The translations under genes were made by a program, and so were the position numbers. Source: an uncultured Collinsella sp. (GTDB lineage Bacteria > Actinomycetota > Coriobacteriia > Coriobacteriales > Coriobacteriaceae). Taken from it: a stretch of 9,704 bases of DNA. Under the pieces are notes generated by a model. It was not told the DNA's origin, did not search any database, and worked only from the letters and a program-made list of their open reading frames with translations. Below are positions 1 through 6,388 of the stretch, piece by piece; within the stretch, counting starts at the first letter, position 1, and each line of letters starts with the position of its first letter. The stretch covers positions 1 through 9,704 of the forward strand of contig CAAENW010000019.1 in NCBI GenBank assembly GCA_900757265.1, given 5' to 3'.

Positions 1-177
1 CGTGGCGATTGCCTGAGCAAGGTTAATGGAAACCGTAGACTTGCCCTCGTTGGGAATCGAGGAGGTAACGGTGATGGTGCGAATGGGGTCATCCACGCTC
101 GCAAAGCGGATGTTGGCCAGAAGGGTCTTGGCGGCATTCTGTACAACGAGCTTATCGGTGTTCTTTGCCTTAGCCAT
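1..177 (-). CDS. CpsD/CapB-type polysaccharide tyrosine kinase, N-terminal fragment
   Basis: This is the first 59 residues of a P-loop ATPase of the bacterial tyrosine kinase family (CpsD, CapB, YwqD, Wzc cytoplasmic domain); the rest lies beyond the left edge. The protein begins MAKAKNTDKL. Residues ~35-50 carry the Walker A-like stretch SSIPNEGKSTVSINLA, in which GKST binds the nucleotide phosphates. Family members autophosphorylate on C-terminal tyrosines, not visible here, and control capsule or exopolysaccharide polymerisation together with a membrane CpsC partner. That partner is the gene immediately upstream, whose stop is two bases from this ATG. The ribosome binding site AAAGGTGG lies inside the last codons of the upstream gene, so translation is probably coupled. 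MinD/ParA-type ATPases share the fold, but the context and the IPNEGKS motif favour the kinase. Confidence 0.85.
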   Translation of the reverse strand, partial: MAKAKNTDKLVVQNAAKTLLANIRFASVDDPIRTITVTSSIPNEGKSTVSINLAQAIAT

Positions 178-179
178 GC

Positions 180-836
180 CTATTTACCACCTTTCATAGC
201 CGGAATTCGGCCAACAACGGGAATACACAGGAGCTCTTCTGCCTCTTCGGCACCGCGGATGCGGGTATTGAGCATGTCTGCCAAAACGACATAGGCAACT
301 GCGATAAAGATACCGGCGAGGAACGCGACGGCAATATACAGCGTGCGCTTGGGGCCGCTGGGGGCTTCGGGGGTCTTAGCCTCGTCGATAACGTTGATGC
401 TCTGGGCAGCGCCGACGTTCTGAGCGACCGTACTCACCGAGCTGGCAATGGCCTTTGCGACCTCAGCCGTCTCCTTGGCATCGGTGCCGGTAACCGAAAG
501 CGTAATGACACGCGTGGTGGTCTCGGAGGAAACAGACACCTTGTAGTCATCCAAATCGGTGAGGCCCAGTTCTTTGGCGGCGCCGCTCTTAACGCTATCG
601 CTATCCAGCAGCGTGGCGATATCGTTGGAAAGCATCTGGCTCGCCGAGAGATCGTTGTAGCTCATCTGACCGCTATCGTCGGTCTTGGCGAGAATGTACA
701 TGCTCGTCGTCGCGGTATAGGTGTTGTCCATCGCAACGAAGGACACGATGCCCATAGCGATCGCGCAGACCACCGGAAGGGTGATGACCAGCTTGAGGTG
801 CTTCTTCAGCAGCTGGAACAGTTCGAGAAGGGTCAT
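180..836 (-). CDS. Wzz/CpsC-type polysaccharide chain-length determinant (tyrosine kinase modulator)
   Basis: A 218-residue membrane protein of the Wzz/YveK/CpsC family, which sets polysaccharide chain length and, in Gram-positives, activates the cytoplasmic CpsD kinase. A short cytoplasmic N-terminus (MTLLELFQLLKKHLK) leads into TM1 at ~16-34. The extracytoplasmic domain at ~36-164 includes the family-typical start YTATTSMYIL and ends in the proline-rich segment KTPEAPSGPKR. TM2 spans ~165-186 and is followed by a cytoplasmic tail of about 30 residues ending IPVVGRIPAMKGGK, the part expected to contact CpsD. The length is normal for a Gram-positive member without a fused kinase domain. The ATG at 836 is preceded by the SD-like GAAAGGC about 7 bases upstream. 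It appears to be the first gene of an exopolysaccharide operon continuing left. Confidence 0.88.
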   Translation of the reverse strand: MTLLELFQLLKKHLKLVITLPVVCAIAMGIVSFVAMDNTYTATTSMYILAKTDDSGQMSYNDLSASQMLSNDIATLLDSDSVKSGAAKELGLTDLDDYKVSVSSETTTRVITLSVTGTDAKETAEVAKAIASSVSTVAQNVGAAQSINVIDEAKTPEAPSGPKRTLYIAVAFLAGIFIAVAYVVLADMLNTRIRGAEEAEELLCIPVVGRIPAMKGGK

Positions 837-914
837 GCAGCTTGCCTTTCATTTCCCCAGTTCGGATTGACAAAACTGTCCGTATGTTATCGCATCTTTT
901 TACCGAGACCAAAC

Positions 915-945
915 TCTATACATAAGAAACAGGCTCTCCTGTAAA
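915..945 (-). promoter_or_regulatory. Candidate promoter for the polysaccharide operon
   Basis: On the minus strand, a -35-like TTTACA (plus-strand 940-945) is followed 17 bases later by TGTATA (917-922), or 19 bases later by TATAGA (915-920). It lies about 80 bases upstream of the chain-length gene, in the only sizeable gap on that side. The match to sigma-70 consensus is moderate, and a second weak option, TTGGTC-17-TAACAT, lies closer to the gene. Only the need for a promoter here and the A/T-rich composition support the call. Confidence 0.35.
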
Positions 946-977
946 AATGTCGGAAGCAATCGTAAAATTGCACAACA

Positions 978-1006
978 ACGCCGCACCCGAAAGTCAAATG
1001 CGGCGT
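978..1006 (-). terminator. Probable terminator downstream of phoR
   Basis: A perfect 8-bp inverted repeat (ACGCCGCA at 978-985, TGCGGCGT at 999-1006) with a 13-base loop lies 25 bases past the end of the phoR-like kinase gene. In the minus-strand direction it is followed by a loose T-rich run (TGTTGTGCAATTTT), not a clean T-tract, so termination may be partial. It separates the phosphate regulators from the polysaccharide operon downstream. Confidence 0.6.
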
Positions 1007-1031
1007 CTACATCAATATCTATGTTGTATCG

Positions 1032-2456
1032 CTATGCGAATGGCTCGTCCTGCTGTATGGGAAACGTCACCGTAATGGTGGTTCCCACGCCCAACTCGCT
1101 CGACAGATCGAGCGTGGCGTGATGATACAGGGCCGCATGCTTGACAATGGCAAGCCCCAGGCCGGTTCCGCCGCGTGCCTTGGACCTACTCTTGTCCACG
1201 CGATAGAACCGCTCAAATACCTTGCCCTGTTCTTCAGGCGCGATACCGATTCCCGTGTCGGCGACCGCGAGGAACGGATGGCCTTCGTCGTTGGTGCCGC
1301 ACTGCAGCGTAACCGTACCGCCGGGCCGATTGTAGCGGATGGCGTTGCTTGCCAGATTATAGATGAGCTCGTCAATCAAGCGCGACACGCCTTCGATGAC
1401 CACAGGCTTGGTCTCATGACTTATCGTCACATTCGCCTGACGGGCAACCTGTTCAAGGCGCTGCTCAACCGCGTAGATCGCACGCGAGAGCTCAATAGGC
1501 TCCGTGGACCCAATGGGCACTGCCTCGCCTTCAGTTGCACGTTCGGCCTCGTCCAAGTTAGACAGCGTAAGGATGTCGTTGACAAGCGCTGCCAAGCGGC
1601 CCGCCTCACGATAGATGCGACCGCCAAAGTTGCGCAGGTCGTCCTCGCCCTCGACCATGCCATTTGCGATGAGCTCGGCATAGCCCGAAATCGCCGTAAG
1701 CGGCGTCTTGAGCTCATGGGTGATATTCGCCGTGAACTCGCGGCGCATACGGTCGTTATCCGCTAGCACCGCCATTTGGCGCTTGAGTTCCTGGCGCTGC
1801 GACTCGATACGCTCAAGCATGGGGACCATCTCGGCATAGGCGTGCTCATAGCTACGGCGTGGGTGATCCAAATCCACCTCTTGCAACGGCGCGATGATGG
1901 CACGGGACTCACGGCGCGCCATAAAAAACGAGAGTACTGCACCCGCTGCTGCGATAAGCAGCATCGGCGCCAGCATCGACAGCAAAATCGCCGCAACGCC
2001 AGGCTGGGCCTGCGCCAAGCGAACGACCTGGCCGTTATCAAGGGTGACAGCGCGATACAGCATAATCTCGTCGAGTGTAGAGCTTGCGCGCTCCGCGGAA
2101 CCCGAACCACTCTCAAAGGCCTCGATGACCTCGGGGCGATCGCCATGGTTGGGCAGTGTGGAAGGCGACGCCTCGTTGTCGTAGGCAACAGATCCGTCCT
2201 TATTGATCAGCGTGATACGAAGATCCTCGCGATCGAGGCTTCGCAAGAACGGAATGGGCTCCTGCTGCTCGTCGAGGGCGGCAGCAATGAGCTCAGTTTC
2301 CTGCGCCAGATTGGCACTCGTGGCATCCGCCAAAGTGTTTTGCACAAAGAACGCGCCCAGCACCGTAAACGCCACGATAACCGCCATGGCGCAGACAAAG
2401 ATCGTCACAAAAACGCGGTGCGACAGCGTATGTTTTCCCTGGGGGGCGAAGACCAC
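1032..2456 (-). CDS. phoR: PhoR-like membrane sensor histidine kinase
   Basis: A 474-residue sensor kinase, partner of the regulator encoded just upstream. TM1 (~15-38) and TM2 (~154-179) bracket an extracytoplasmic sensor region of about 115 residues containing VAYDNEASP and ending LAQAQPG, like the PAS-fold domains of Gram-positive PhoR. After a linker with no clear HAMP, the HisKA motif FTANITHELKTP places the phospho-accepting His at 247. The ATPase domain has its N box at ~367-371 (NLASN), G1 as DTGIG at 400-404, a phenylalanine-rich F box ~414-418 and G2 as GGTGLGL at 429-435. All catalytic motifs look intact. The start is GTG: GGAGGAG lies 8 bases upstream, overlapping the end of the regulator gene, with only 3 bases between the two genes, so they are translationally coupled. 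Pairing with pstB suggests phosphate sensing; the signal itself cannot be read from sequence. Confidence 0.87.
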   Translation of the reverse strand: MVFAPQGKHTLSHRVFVTIFVCAMAVIVAFTVLGAFFVQNTLADATSANLAQETELIAAALDEQQEPIPFLRSLDREDLRITLINKDGSVAYDNEASPSTLPNHGDRPEVIEAFESGSGSAERASSTLDEIMLYRAVTLDNGQVVRLAQAQPGVAAILLSMLAPMLLIAAAGAVLSFFMARRESRAIIAPLQEVDLDHPRRSYEHAYAEMVPMLERIESQRQELKRQMAVLADNDRMRREFTANITHELKTPLTAISGYAELIANGMVEGEDDLRNFGGRIYREAGRLAALVNDILTLSNLDEAERATEGEAVPIGSTEPIELSRAIYAVEQRLEQVARQANVTISHETKPVVIEGVSRLIDELIYNLASNAIRYNRPGGTVTLQCGTNDEGHPFLAVADTGIGIAPEEQGKVFERFYRVDKSRSKARGGTGLGLAIVKHAALYHHATLDLSSELGVGTTITVTFPIQQDEPFA

Positions 2457-2459
2457 GGG

Positions 2460-3188
2460 TTACTCCTCCGATGCGGTGGCCGCGGTGTCGTCGCCTTCGG
2501 CACCATCACCGGCAGAAGGCTCGGCCAAGCGGTAACCCACGCCGCGCACGGTCTCGATGGCGCTGGCATGCTCGCCCAGTTTTTGGCGAAGCGTCTGCAC
2601 ATGCACGTCGACGGTGCGCGAACCGCCGTCGAAGTCCCAGCCCCACACGCTCTGCAGCAACGACTCGCGGGTAAAGACCACGCCGGGCTTGCGCATGAGG
2701 TACTCGAGCAGGTCGAACTCGCGCAGGGTGAGCTTAAGCGGCTCGCCGGCAACGGTCACCTCGCGATGGCTGGGCGAGAGCACGATGTCGCCCACGCTGA
2801 GCACATCGCTCGCCTGCTTGACCATGCCGCCGCGACGCAGCAGTGCGCGGCAGCGGCTCGCAAGCTCCATGAGCGAAAACGGCTTAGTCAGGTAATCGTC
2901 GGCACCGCCATCGAGCGCCATCACCTTGTCGAGTTCGGTGTCCTTGGCGGTAAGCATCATGATGGGCACCGTCGCCGTCAGGCGATCGGCACGCAGGCGA
3001 CGCATAATCGCCAAGCCATCGGTGTCGGGCAGCATGATATCGAGCAGCACAGCATCGGGCACCCGTCGTGCCACGGCAGCTTTAAACTCGCCATCACACG
3101 AAAAGCCCTCGGCCTCGATTCCCTGCTTGCGCAGCGCGTAGACTGTCAAATCCCTGATGTTGTCATCGTCCTCGACGTAATAGATCAT
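2460..3188 (-). CDS. phoP: PhoP/PhoB-like OmpR-family response regulator
   Basis: A 242-residue cytoplasmic transcription factor. The receiver domain (1-~120) has the acidic pocket E6-D7-D8, the phosphorylation site D50 in LLDIMLPDTDG, T80 in MMLTAKD and K102 in DYLTKPF, all as expected. The C-terminal winged-helix DNA-binding domain (~130-230) includes LTLREFDLLEYLM, the recognition-helix region SRTVDVHVQTLRQKLG and the closing hairpin VRGVGYRL. A short acidic, alanine-rich tail follows. The ATG at 3188 has AAAGGGG six bases upstream. It sits 64 bases after pstB and 3 bases before the phoR-like kinase, which argues for a phosphate-regulon role. Without that context the protein could equally be called RegX3-like or generic OmpR-family. 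Confidence 0.87.
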   Translation of the reverse strand: MIYYVEDDDNIRDLTVYALRKQGIEAEGFSCDGEFKAAVARRVPDAVLLDIMLPDTDGLAIMRRLRADRLTATVPIMMLTAKDTELDKVMALDGGADDYLTKPFSLMELASRCRALLRRGGMVKQASDVLSVGDIVLSPSHREVTVAGEPLKLTLREFDLLEYLMRKPGVVFTRESLLQSVWGWDFDGGSRTVDVHVQTLRQKLGEHASAIETVRGVGYRLAEPSAGDGAEGDDTAATASEE

Positions 3189-3252
3189 GTTGAACCCCTT
3201 TGCGGCCGATATGACCGCATCTTAACCCTAAAGGCACCTGTAAAAGACAGCG

Positions 3253-4128
3253 TCAGCCAAAACGCCCCGTCAAATAATCCGCGGTGCGCGGATCGGACGG
3301 ATTCTTGAAGAGTTGCGCGGTGGGCGCGTGCTCCACCAGCTCACCCAGCAAAAAGAACGCAACCGAATCGGAAATACGCGCGGCCTGCTGCATGTTGTGC
3401 GTCACGACCACCAGCGTGCAGGTCTCCTTGAGCTCGCAGGCCAGCTGCTCCACCACCAACGTCGACACAGGGTCGAGTGCCGAGGTCGGCTCGTCCATCA
3501 GCAGAATGTCGGGCTGCACGGCAAGTGCGCGGGCGATGCACAGGCGCTGCTGCTGTCCACCCGAAAGACCCAGGCCTGACTCTTTGAGCTTGTCCTTGAC
3601 CTCGTCCCACAGGGCAGCGCGACGCAGGGAGTCCTCGACCAGCTCATCGAGCACGACGCGGTCGCGCACACCCATACCGCGAGGACCGTAGGCGACGTTG
3701 TCGTAGATGCTCATGGGAAATGGGTTGGGGCGTTGGAACACCATGCCCACGCGCTGGCGCAAACGGCAGATGTCGCAATCGCCCAGGATATCTTGACCAT
3801 CGAGCGCAATCTTGCCCTCGATGCGGCAATCCTTGATGCCGTCGTTCATGCGGTTAAAGCAGCGCAGCAACGTGGACTTTCCGCAGCCCGAAGGCCCGAT
3901 GAACGAAGTGATCTGCTTGTCGCGGATCTTGATATTCACGTCCTTGAGCGCATGGTGATCGCCATAGAACAGGTCGAGGCCCTCGACGTCGATGCGCGTC
4001 GGCGAGGCGGCAAGATCCTCTGCCGTGGGGCGAGTCGCATCCCCAACCTCGCGCTCATGCGCGGCCTCGGCCTGCGCTTCCATGAGTTCTTCAAGCTCCG
4101 TGGGCTCCACAGCCGCAGCAGCCGTCAT
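3253..4128 (-). CDS. pstB: Phosphate ABC transporter ATP-binding protein PstB
   Basis: This is the ATPase subunit of the PstSCAB high-affinity phosphate importer, acting as a dimer on the cytoplasmic face of PstC/PstA. Numbering from the ATG at 4128 (291 residues): A-loop region [14 protein letters not shown] ~51-64, Walker [10 protein letters not shown] 78-86, Q-loop Q132 in [15 protein letters not shown] (highly PstB-specific), signature LSGGQQQR 188-195, Walker B ILLMDEPT 208-215 with catalytic Glu, and H-loop His244. The open frame starts at 4143, but its first codons (ATG GAG GTG) are themselves the GGAGGTG ribosome binding site for the ATG at 4128, so the shorter start is preferred. An acidic, Ala/Glu-rich extension of about 45 residues precedes the ABC domain; typical PstB is ~250 residues. 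pstS, pstC, pstA and phoU are not in the window. Confidence 0.95.
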   Translation of the reverse strand: MTAAAAVEPTELEELMEAQAEAAHEREVGDATRPTAEDLAASPTRIDVEGLDLFYGDHHALKDVNIKIRDKQITSFIGPSGCGKSTLLRCFNRMNDGIKDCRIEGKIALDGQDILGDCDICRLRQRVGMVFQRPNPFPMSIYDNVAYGPRGMGVRDRVVLDELVEDSLRRAALWDEVKDKLKESGLGLSGGQQQRLCIARALAVQPDILLMDEPTSALDPVSTLVVEQLACELKETCTLVVVTHNMQQAARISDSVAFFLLGELVEHAPTAQLFKNPSDPRTADYLTGRFG

Positions 4129-4142
4129 ACCGCACACCTCCA

Positions 4143-4170
4143 TATCGATATCAATTCAGCAGTATCGATA
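4143..4170. repeat. Two phased TATCGATA palindromes in the pstB leader
   Basis: The self-complementary octamer TATCGATA occurs at 4143-4150 and again at 4163-4170, exactly 20 bases apart. The first is extended to the palindrome ATATCGATAT (4142-4151). They lie directly upstream of, and touching, the pstB ribosome binding site. Two identical palindromes about two helical turns apart suggest an operator, but no protein is known to bind here and chance is possible in a short A/T-rich stretch. Confidence 0.4.
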
Positions 4171-4183
4171 GTAGGAATCGCGG

Positions 4184-4222
4184 CTCATACGCACGTGAGC
4201 ACATTGTCAAGTGTTTGTAAGG
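4184..4222 (-). promoter_or_regulatory. Candidate pstB promoter with PHO-box-like direct repeats
   Basis: On the minus strand three 7-base units, CCTTACA (4216-4222), CTTGACA (4205-4211) and GCTCACG (4194-4200), are separated by exactly 4 bases each and share the pattern xxTxACx. This is the architecture of the actinobacterial PHO box (7-base repeats of GTTCACC type, 11-base period). The middle unit contains a perfect -35 hexamer TTGACA (4205-4210); the best -10 is TATGAG (4184-4189) at a short 15-base spacing. The site lies between the VanS-like kinase gene and pstB. Individual unit matches are modest, so the spacing is the main support. Confidence 0.45.
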
Positions 4223-4231
4223 GCACACTGG

Positions 4232-5470
4232 CTATGCGGCGGGCAGCTCGATGGTGAATATCGTGTGTTCGGGCGTCGATTCACATGCAACGGTACCGCC
4301 GTGTGCCGCGATGATCTCCTTGGCAATAGCAAGGCCCAGGCCGGCACCACCGCGATTGGTCGCACGCGCCGCATCCAGGCGATAGAACTTCTCAAAGATT
4401 ACCTTGAGCTTAGCCGCAGGGATAGGATCGCCCTGATTGATAAAGCGCACGCGCACGCCACCATCGTCTTGGCGCCTGGCCTCAATCGTGATAGTCGAGC
4501 CCTCGTAGCTATAGGCGACAGCGTTTTTCATGATGTTGTTGAACACGCGGGCCATCTTGTCGCCATCCACGAGCACCGTCAGGTCCTCGCGAATATCAAC
4601 TTGGGCTTCCTTATGCTGCTCGTTGAGGATGGGATAGAACTCGTCAGCCACCTGAGCCAGCAGCAACCCCAGATCAACATAGCCGCGCGTGAGCACGATA
4701 TCGTGGAAGTCAAAGCGCGTGATATCGAAGAACTCCTCGATGAGCGCATCGAGCCGGTGCGCCTTGTCGAGTGCCACGCCCGTAAAGCGCGCACGTTGCT
4801 CAACCGGCAGCTCAGGAGCCTCTTGCAGCAGCGAAAGATAGCCCACCACACTGGCAAGCGGGGTGCGTAGGTCATGTGCCAAGTACGTGACCAAATCGTC
4901 CTTGCGATGCGACTCGTCACGCAGAGCTTGCTGCACCTTGCGCTCACGGTCACGCACGCGGTTAAGGGCGCCCTCGACCTCCAAGAAGTCGCCGTCGATG
5001 TTATCCCAGGTGTCGGGGTGATCGATCAGGCGATCTTGAATACGAGCGGCCAGCACACAATCGGCATGCTGCTCGCCCTGCTCGTAGCCATGGTAGTACA
5101 GGGCGCGGCCGCAAAAGAACAGCACGCACACGGCAAGCGCCAGCACAAAGCCAAGCATGTTGAATACAAAGCCGGCATCGAACAACACCGGCCCTTCGAT
5201 GCCGCCGAGCGCCATGGCGCCAATCGCCAACGTCATGGCCCACGCGGCACCGCCAATCACCACGCAACGGCGCACGATTTCGAATCGATCGATCAGCAAA
5301 AAGCCGACAAGCAGCACCGCTAAGACTCCGGCGATGTTGTCGATGCCAATCAGCAGCAGGCTCAGCAAAAAGAGCAGCACCGTCGCAAGCGCGCGGTTGT
5401 CGACGACTGCCCGTACGTATTCAAAGAGTCGATCGGGCACCTCGAATGCCTGCCTATCGTCTTTTGTCAT
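4232..5470 (-). CDS. VanS-like sensor histidine kinase
   Basis: A 412-residue kinase from the ATG at 5470. The N-terminal ~125 residues form about four membrane segments (roughly 27-43, 47-61, 70-88, 102-121) with only short loops, so there is no sizeable external sensor domain; it probably senses within or near the membrane. The HisKA motif YLAHDLRTPLASVVGYLSLL puts the active His at 199, very like VanS. The ATPase domain shows an N box NNIMKNAVAYS (~311-321), FEKFYRLD (~359-366) and G2 GGAGLGL (~375-381). In the G1 box the usual DxGxGI reads NQGDPI, with Asn for Asp. The frame also opens with a GTG at 5476, but the SD-like GGTGGGG sits only 2 bases from it and 8 from the ATG, so ATG is preferred. 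It follows its regulator by about 25 bases, in one operon. Confidence 0.88.
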   Translation of the reverse strand: MTKDDRQAFEVPDRLFEYVRAVVDNRALATVLLFLLSLLLIGIDNIAGVLAVLLVGFLLIDRFEIVRRCVVIGGAAWAMTLAIGAMALGGIEGPVLFDAGFVFNMLGFVLALAVCVLFFCGRALYYHGYEQGEQHADCVLAARIQDRLIDHPDTWDNIDGDFLEVEGALNRVRDRERKVQQALRDESHRKDDLVTYLAHDLRTPLASVVGYLSLLQEAPELPVEQRARFTGVALDKAHRLDALIEEFFDITRFDFHDIVLTRGYVDLGLLLAQVADEFYPILNEQHKEAQVDIREDLTVLVDGDKMARVFNNIMKNAVAYSYEGSTITIEARRQDDGGVRVRFINQGDPIPAAKLKVIFEKFYRLDAARATNRGGAGLGLAIAKEIIAAHGGTVACESTPEHTIFTIELPAA

Positions 5471-5495
5471 ATCCACTTCCCCACCATCAAAGGCG

Positions 5496-6191
5496 CTATT
5501 CGATTATGTAGCCGACGCCCCAGACGTTTTTGATAAAGCGCGGCTTTTGAGCGTCGTCGCCAATCTTTTCGCGCAGGTGGCGAATGTGCACCATCACCGT
5601 ATTGTTGGAGCCGGGCATAAAATCCTCGTTCCACACCGCGCGGAACAGATCCTCCACGGCTACCACGCTGCCGCGATGCTCAACCAGATACAGCAAGATG
5701 GAATACTCGATGGGCGTGAGGCGTACCGGTGCACCGTCCACCGTTACGGAACGAGCATCGCGGTTGATCTCCAGGCCGTCGAGCTGGATGGTCGGCGACT
5801 CGGCCGCCTGCGAGCGGCTACCGTAGCTGGTGTAGCGGCGAAGCTGAGCGTGCACGCGCGCGATGAGCTCCAGCGGACGGAACGGCTTAACCACGTAATC
5901 GTCCGCGCCAAGCGAAAGGCCCTCGATCTTGTCTTGCTGGGCATCGCGCGCCGTCAGCATGATCACAGGATAGGTATGGCTGAAACGGATCGTACGCAGT
6001 AGCTCAAAGCCATCGATATCGGGCAGCATGACATCCAACAGTGCCAGATCGAACTCCTGCTCCAGGATTGCCTTGGCAGCATCGGCCCCGCTATAGGCAA
6101 TCTGGACATCAAAGCCCTCTTTTGTAAGGTAGATACCAACCAAGTCGGCGATGGCCTTCTCGTCATCAACTACCAAAATGCGCTCGTTCAT
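5496..6191 (-). CDS. VanR-like OmpR-family response regulator
   Basis: A 231-residue transcription factor. The receiver domain has acidic D9-D10-E11, phospho-acceptor D53 in LLDVMLPDIDG, T80 in MLTARD and K102 in YVVKPFRPLEL. The winged-helix domain (~130-231) contains LTPIEYSILLYLVEH, NNTVMVHIRHLREKIG and VWGVGYIIE, close to the VanR pattern. The ATG at 6191 is preceded by AGAGGAG, 5-6 bases away (6197-6204). It is the first gene of a regulator-kinase operon and diverges from a D,D-carboxypeptidase gene. VanR in enterococci controls D-Ala-D-Lac cell-wall genes, but no vanH, vanA or vanX homologue is in the window, so this should be read as a family resemblance and not as resistance. Confidence 0.88.
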   Translation of the reverse strand: MNERILVVDDEKAIADLVGIYLTKEGFDVQIAYSGADAAKAILEQEFDLALLDVMLPDIDGFELLRTIRFSHTYPVIMLTARDAQQDKIEGLSLGADDYVVKPFRPLELIARVHAQLRRYTSYGSRSQAAESPTIQLDGLEINRDARSVTVDGAPVRLTPIEYSILLYLVEHRGSVVAVEDLFRAVWNEDFMPGSNNTVMVHIRHLREKIGDDAQKPRFIKNVWGVGYIIE

Positions 6192-6388
6192 GCGTGCTCC
6201 TCTCGCGCTCCATTATGCCCGAGGCGACGCACGCCACACACAACAAGCGTGGGTGATTAAGTCGGCCTTAAGCACCCTTGTGCCCGTTCGGGCGCGGATG
6301 TGGGCCACGCACGCACGCGATGATCGCCGACGCCGGCAAACGATATACTCTAGTTCCAGAAGAGACCATCCCGTCGAAAGCGAAATCC
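6192..6388. promoter_or_regulatory. Divergent control region between vanR-like and carboxypeptidase genes
   Basis: About 200 bases serve both operons. Rightward, TATACT (6344-6349) is a good -10 with a poor -35 (TGATCG at 6321-6326, 17-base spacing); initiation near 6355 would give a short leader before the GTG at 6389. Leftward, CATAAT (plus-strand 6212-6217) is a candidate -10 just upstream of the vanR-like ribosome binding site, but no convincing -35 is seen. The short hairpin GCCC-GTTC-GGGC (6282-6293) is probably incidental. I see no clear operator repeat. Confidence 0.35.

Noticed and set aside
1776..3308. A 510-codon plus-strand open frame opposite phoR and phoP
   Set aside because: It is antisense to two genes whose domains and catalytic motifs are complete. 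Its product is rich in His, Arg and Gln with no domain, as expected from a shadow of high-G+C coding DNA.
4211..4870. Plus-strand open frame opposite the VanS-like kinase
   Set aside because: It is antisense to an intact kinase gene, has no ribosome binding site and shows no recognisable domain.
4232..6191. A vancomycin-resistance cluster
   Set aside because: Only the regulator and kinase resemble VanR and VanS. No ligase, dehydrogenase or dipeptidase gene is present, and the neighbouring carboxypeptidase is an ordinary penicillin-binding protein.
6278..6388. N-terminal extension of the carboxypeptidase from the ATG at 6278
   Set aside because: The extra 37 residues are not signal-like, lack a ribosome binding site and would start upstream of the likely -10 element. 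A secretion signal begins exactly at the GTG at 6389.
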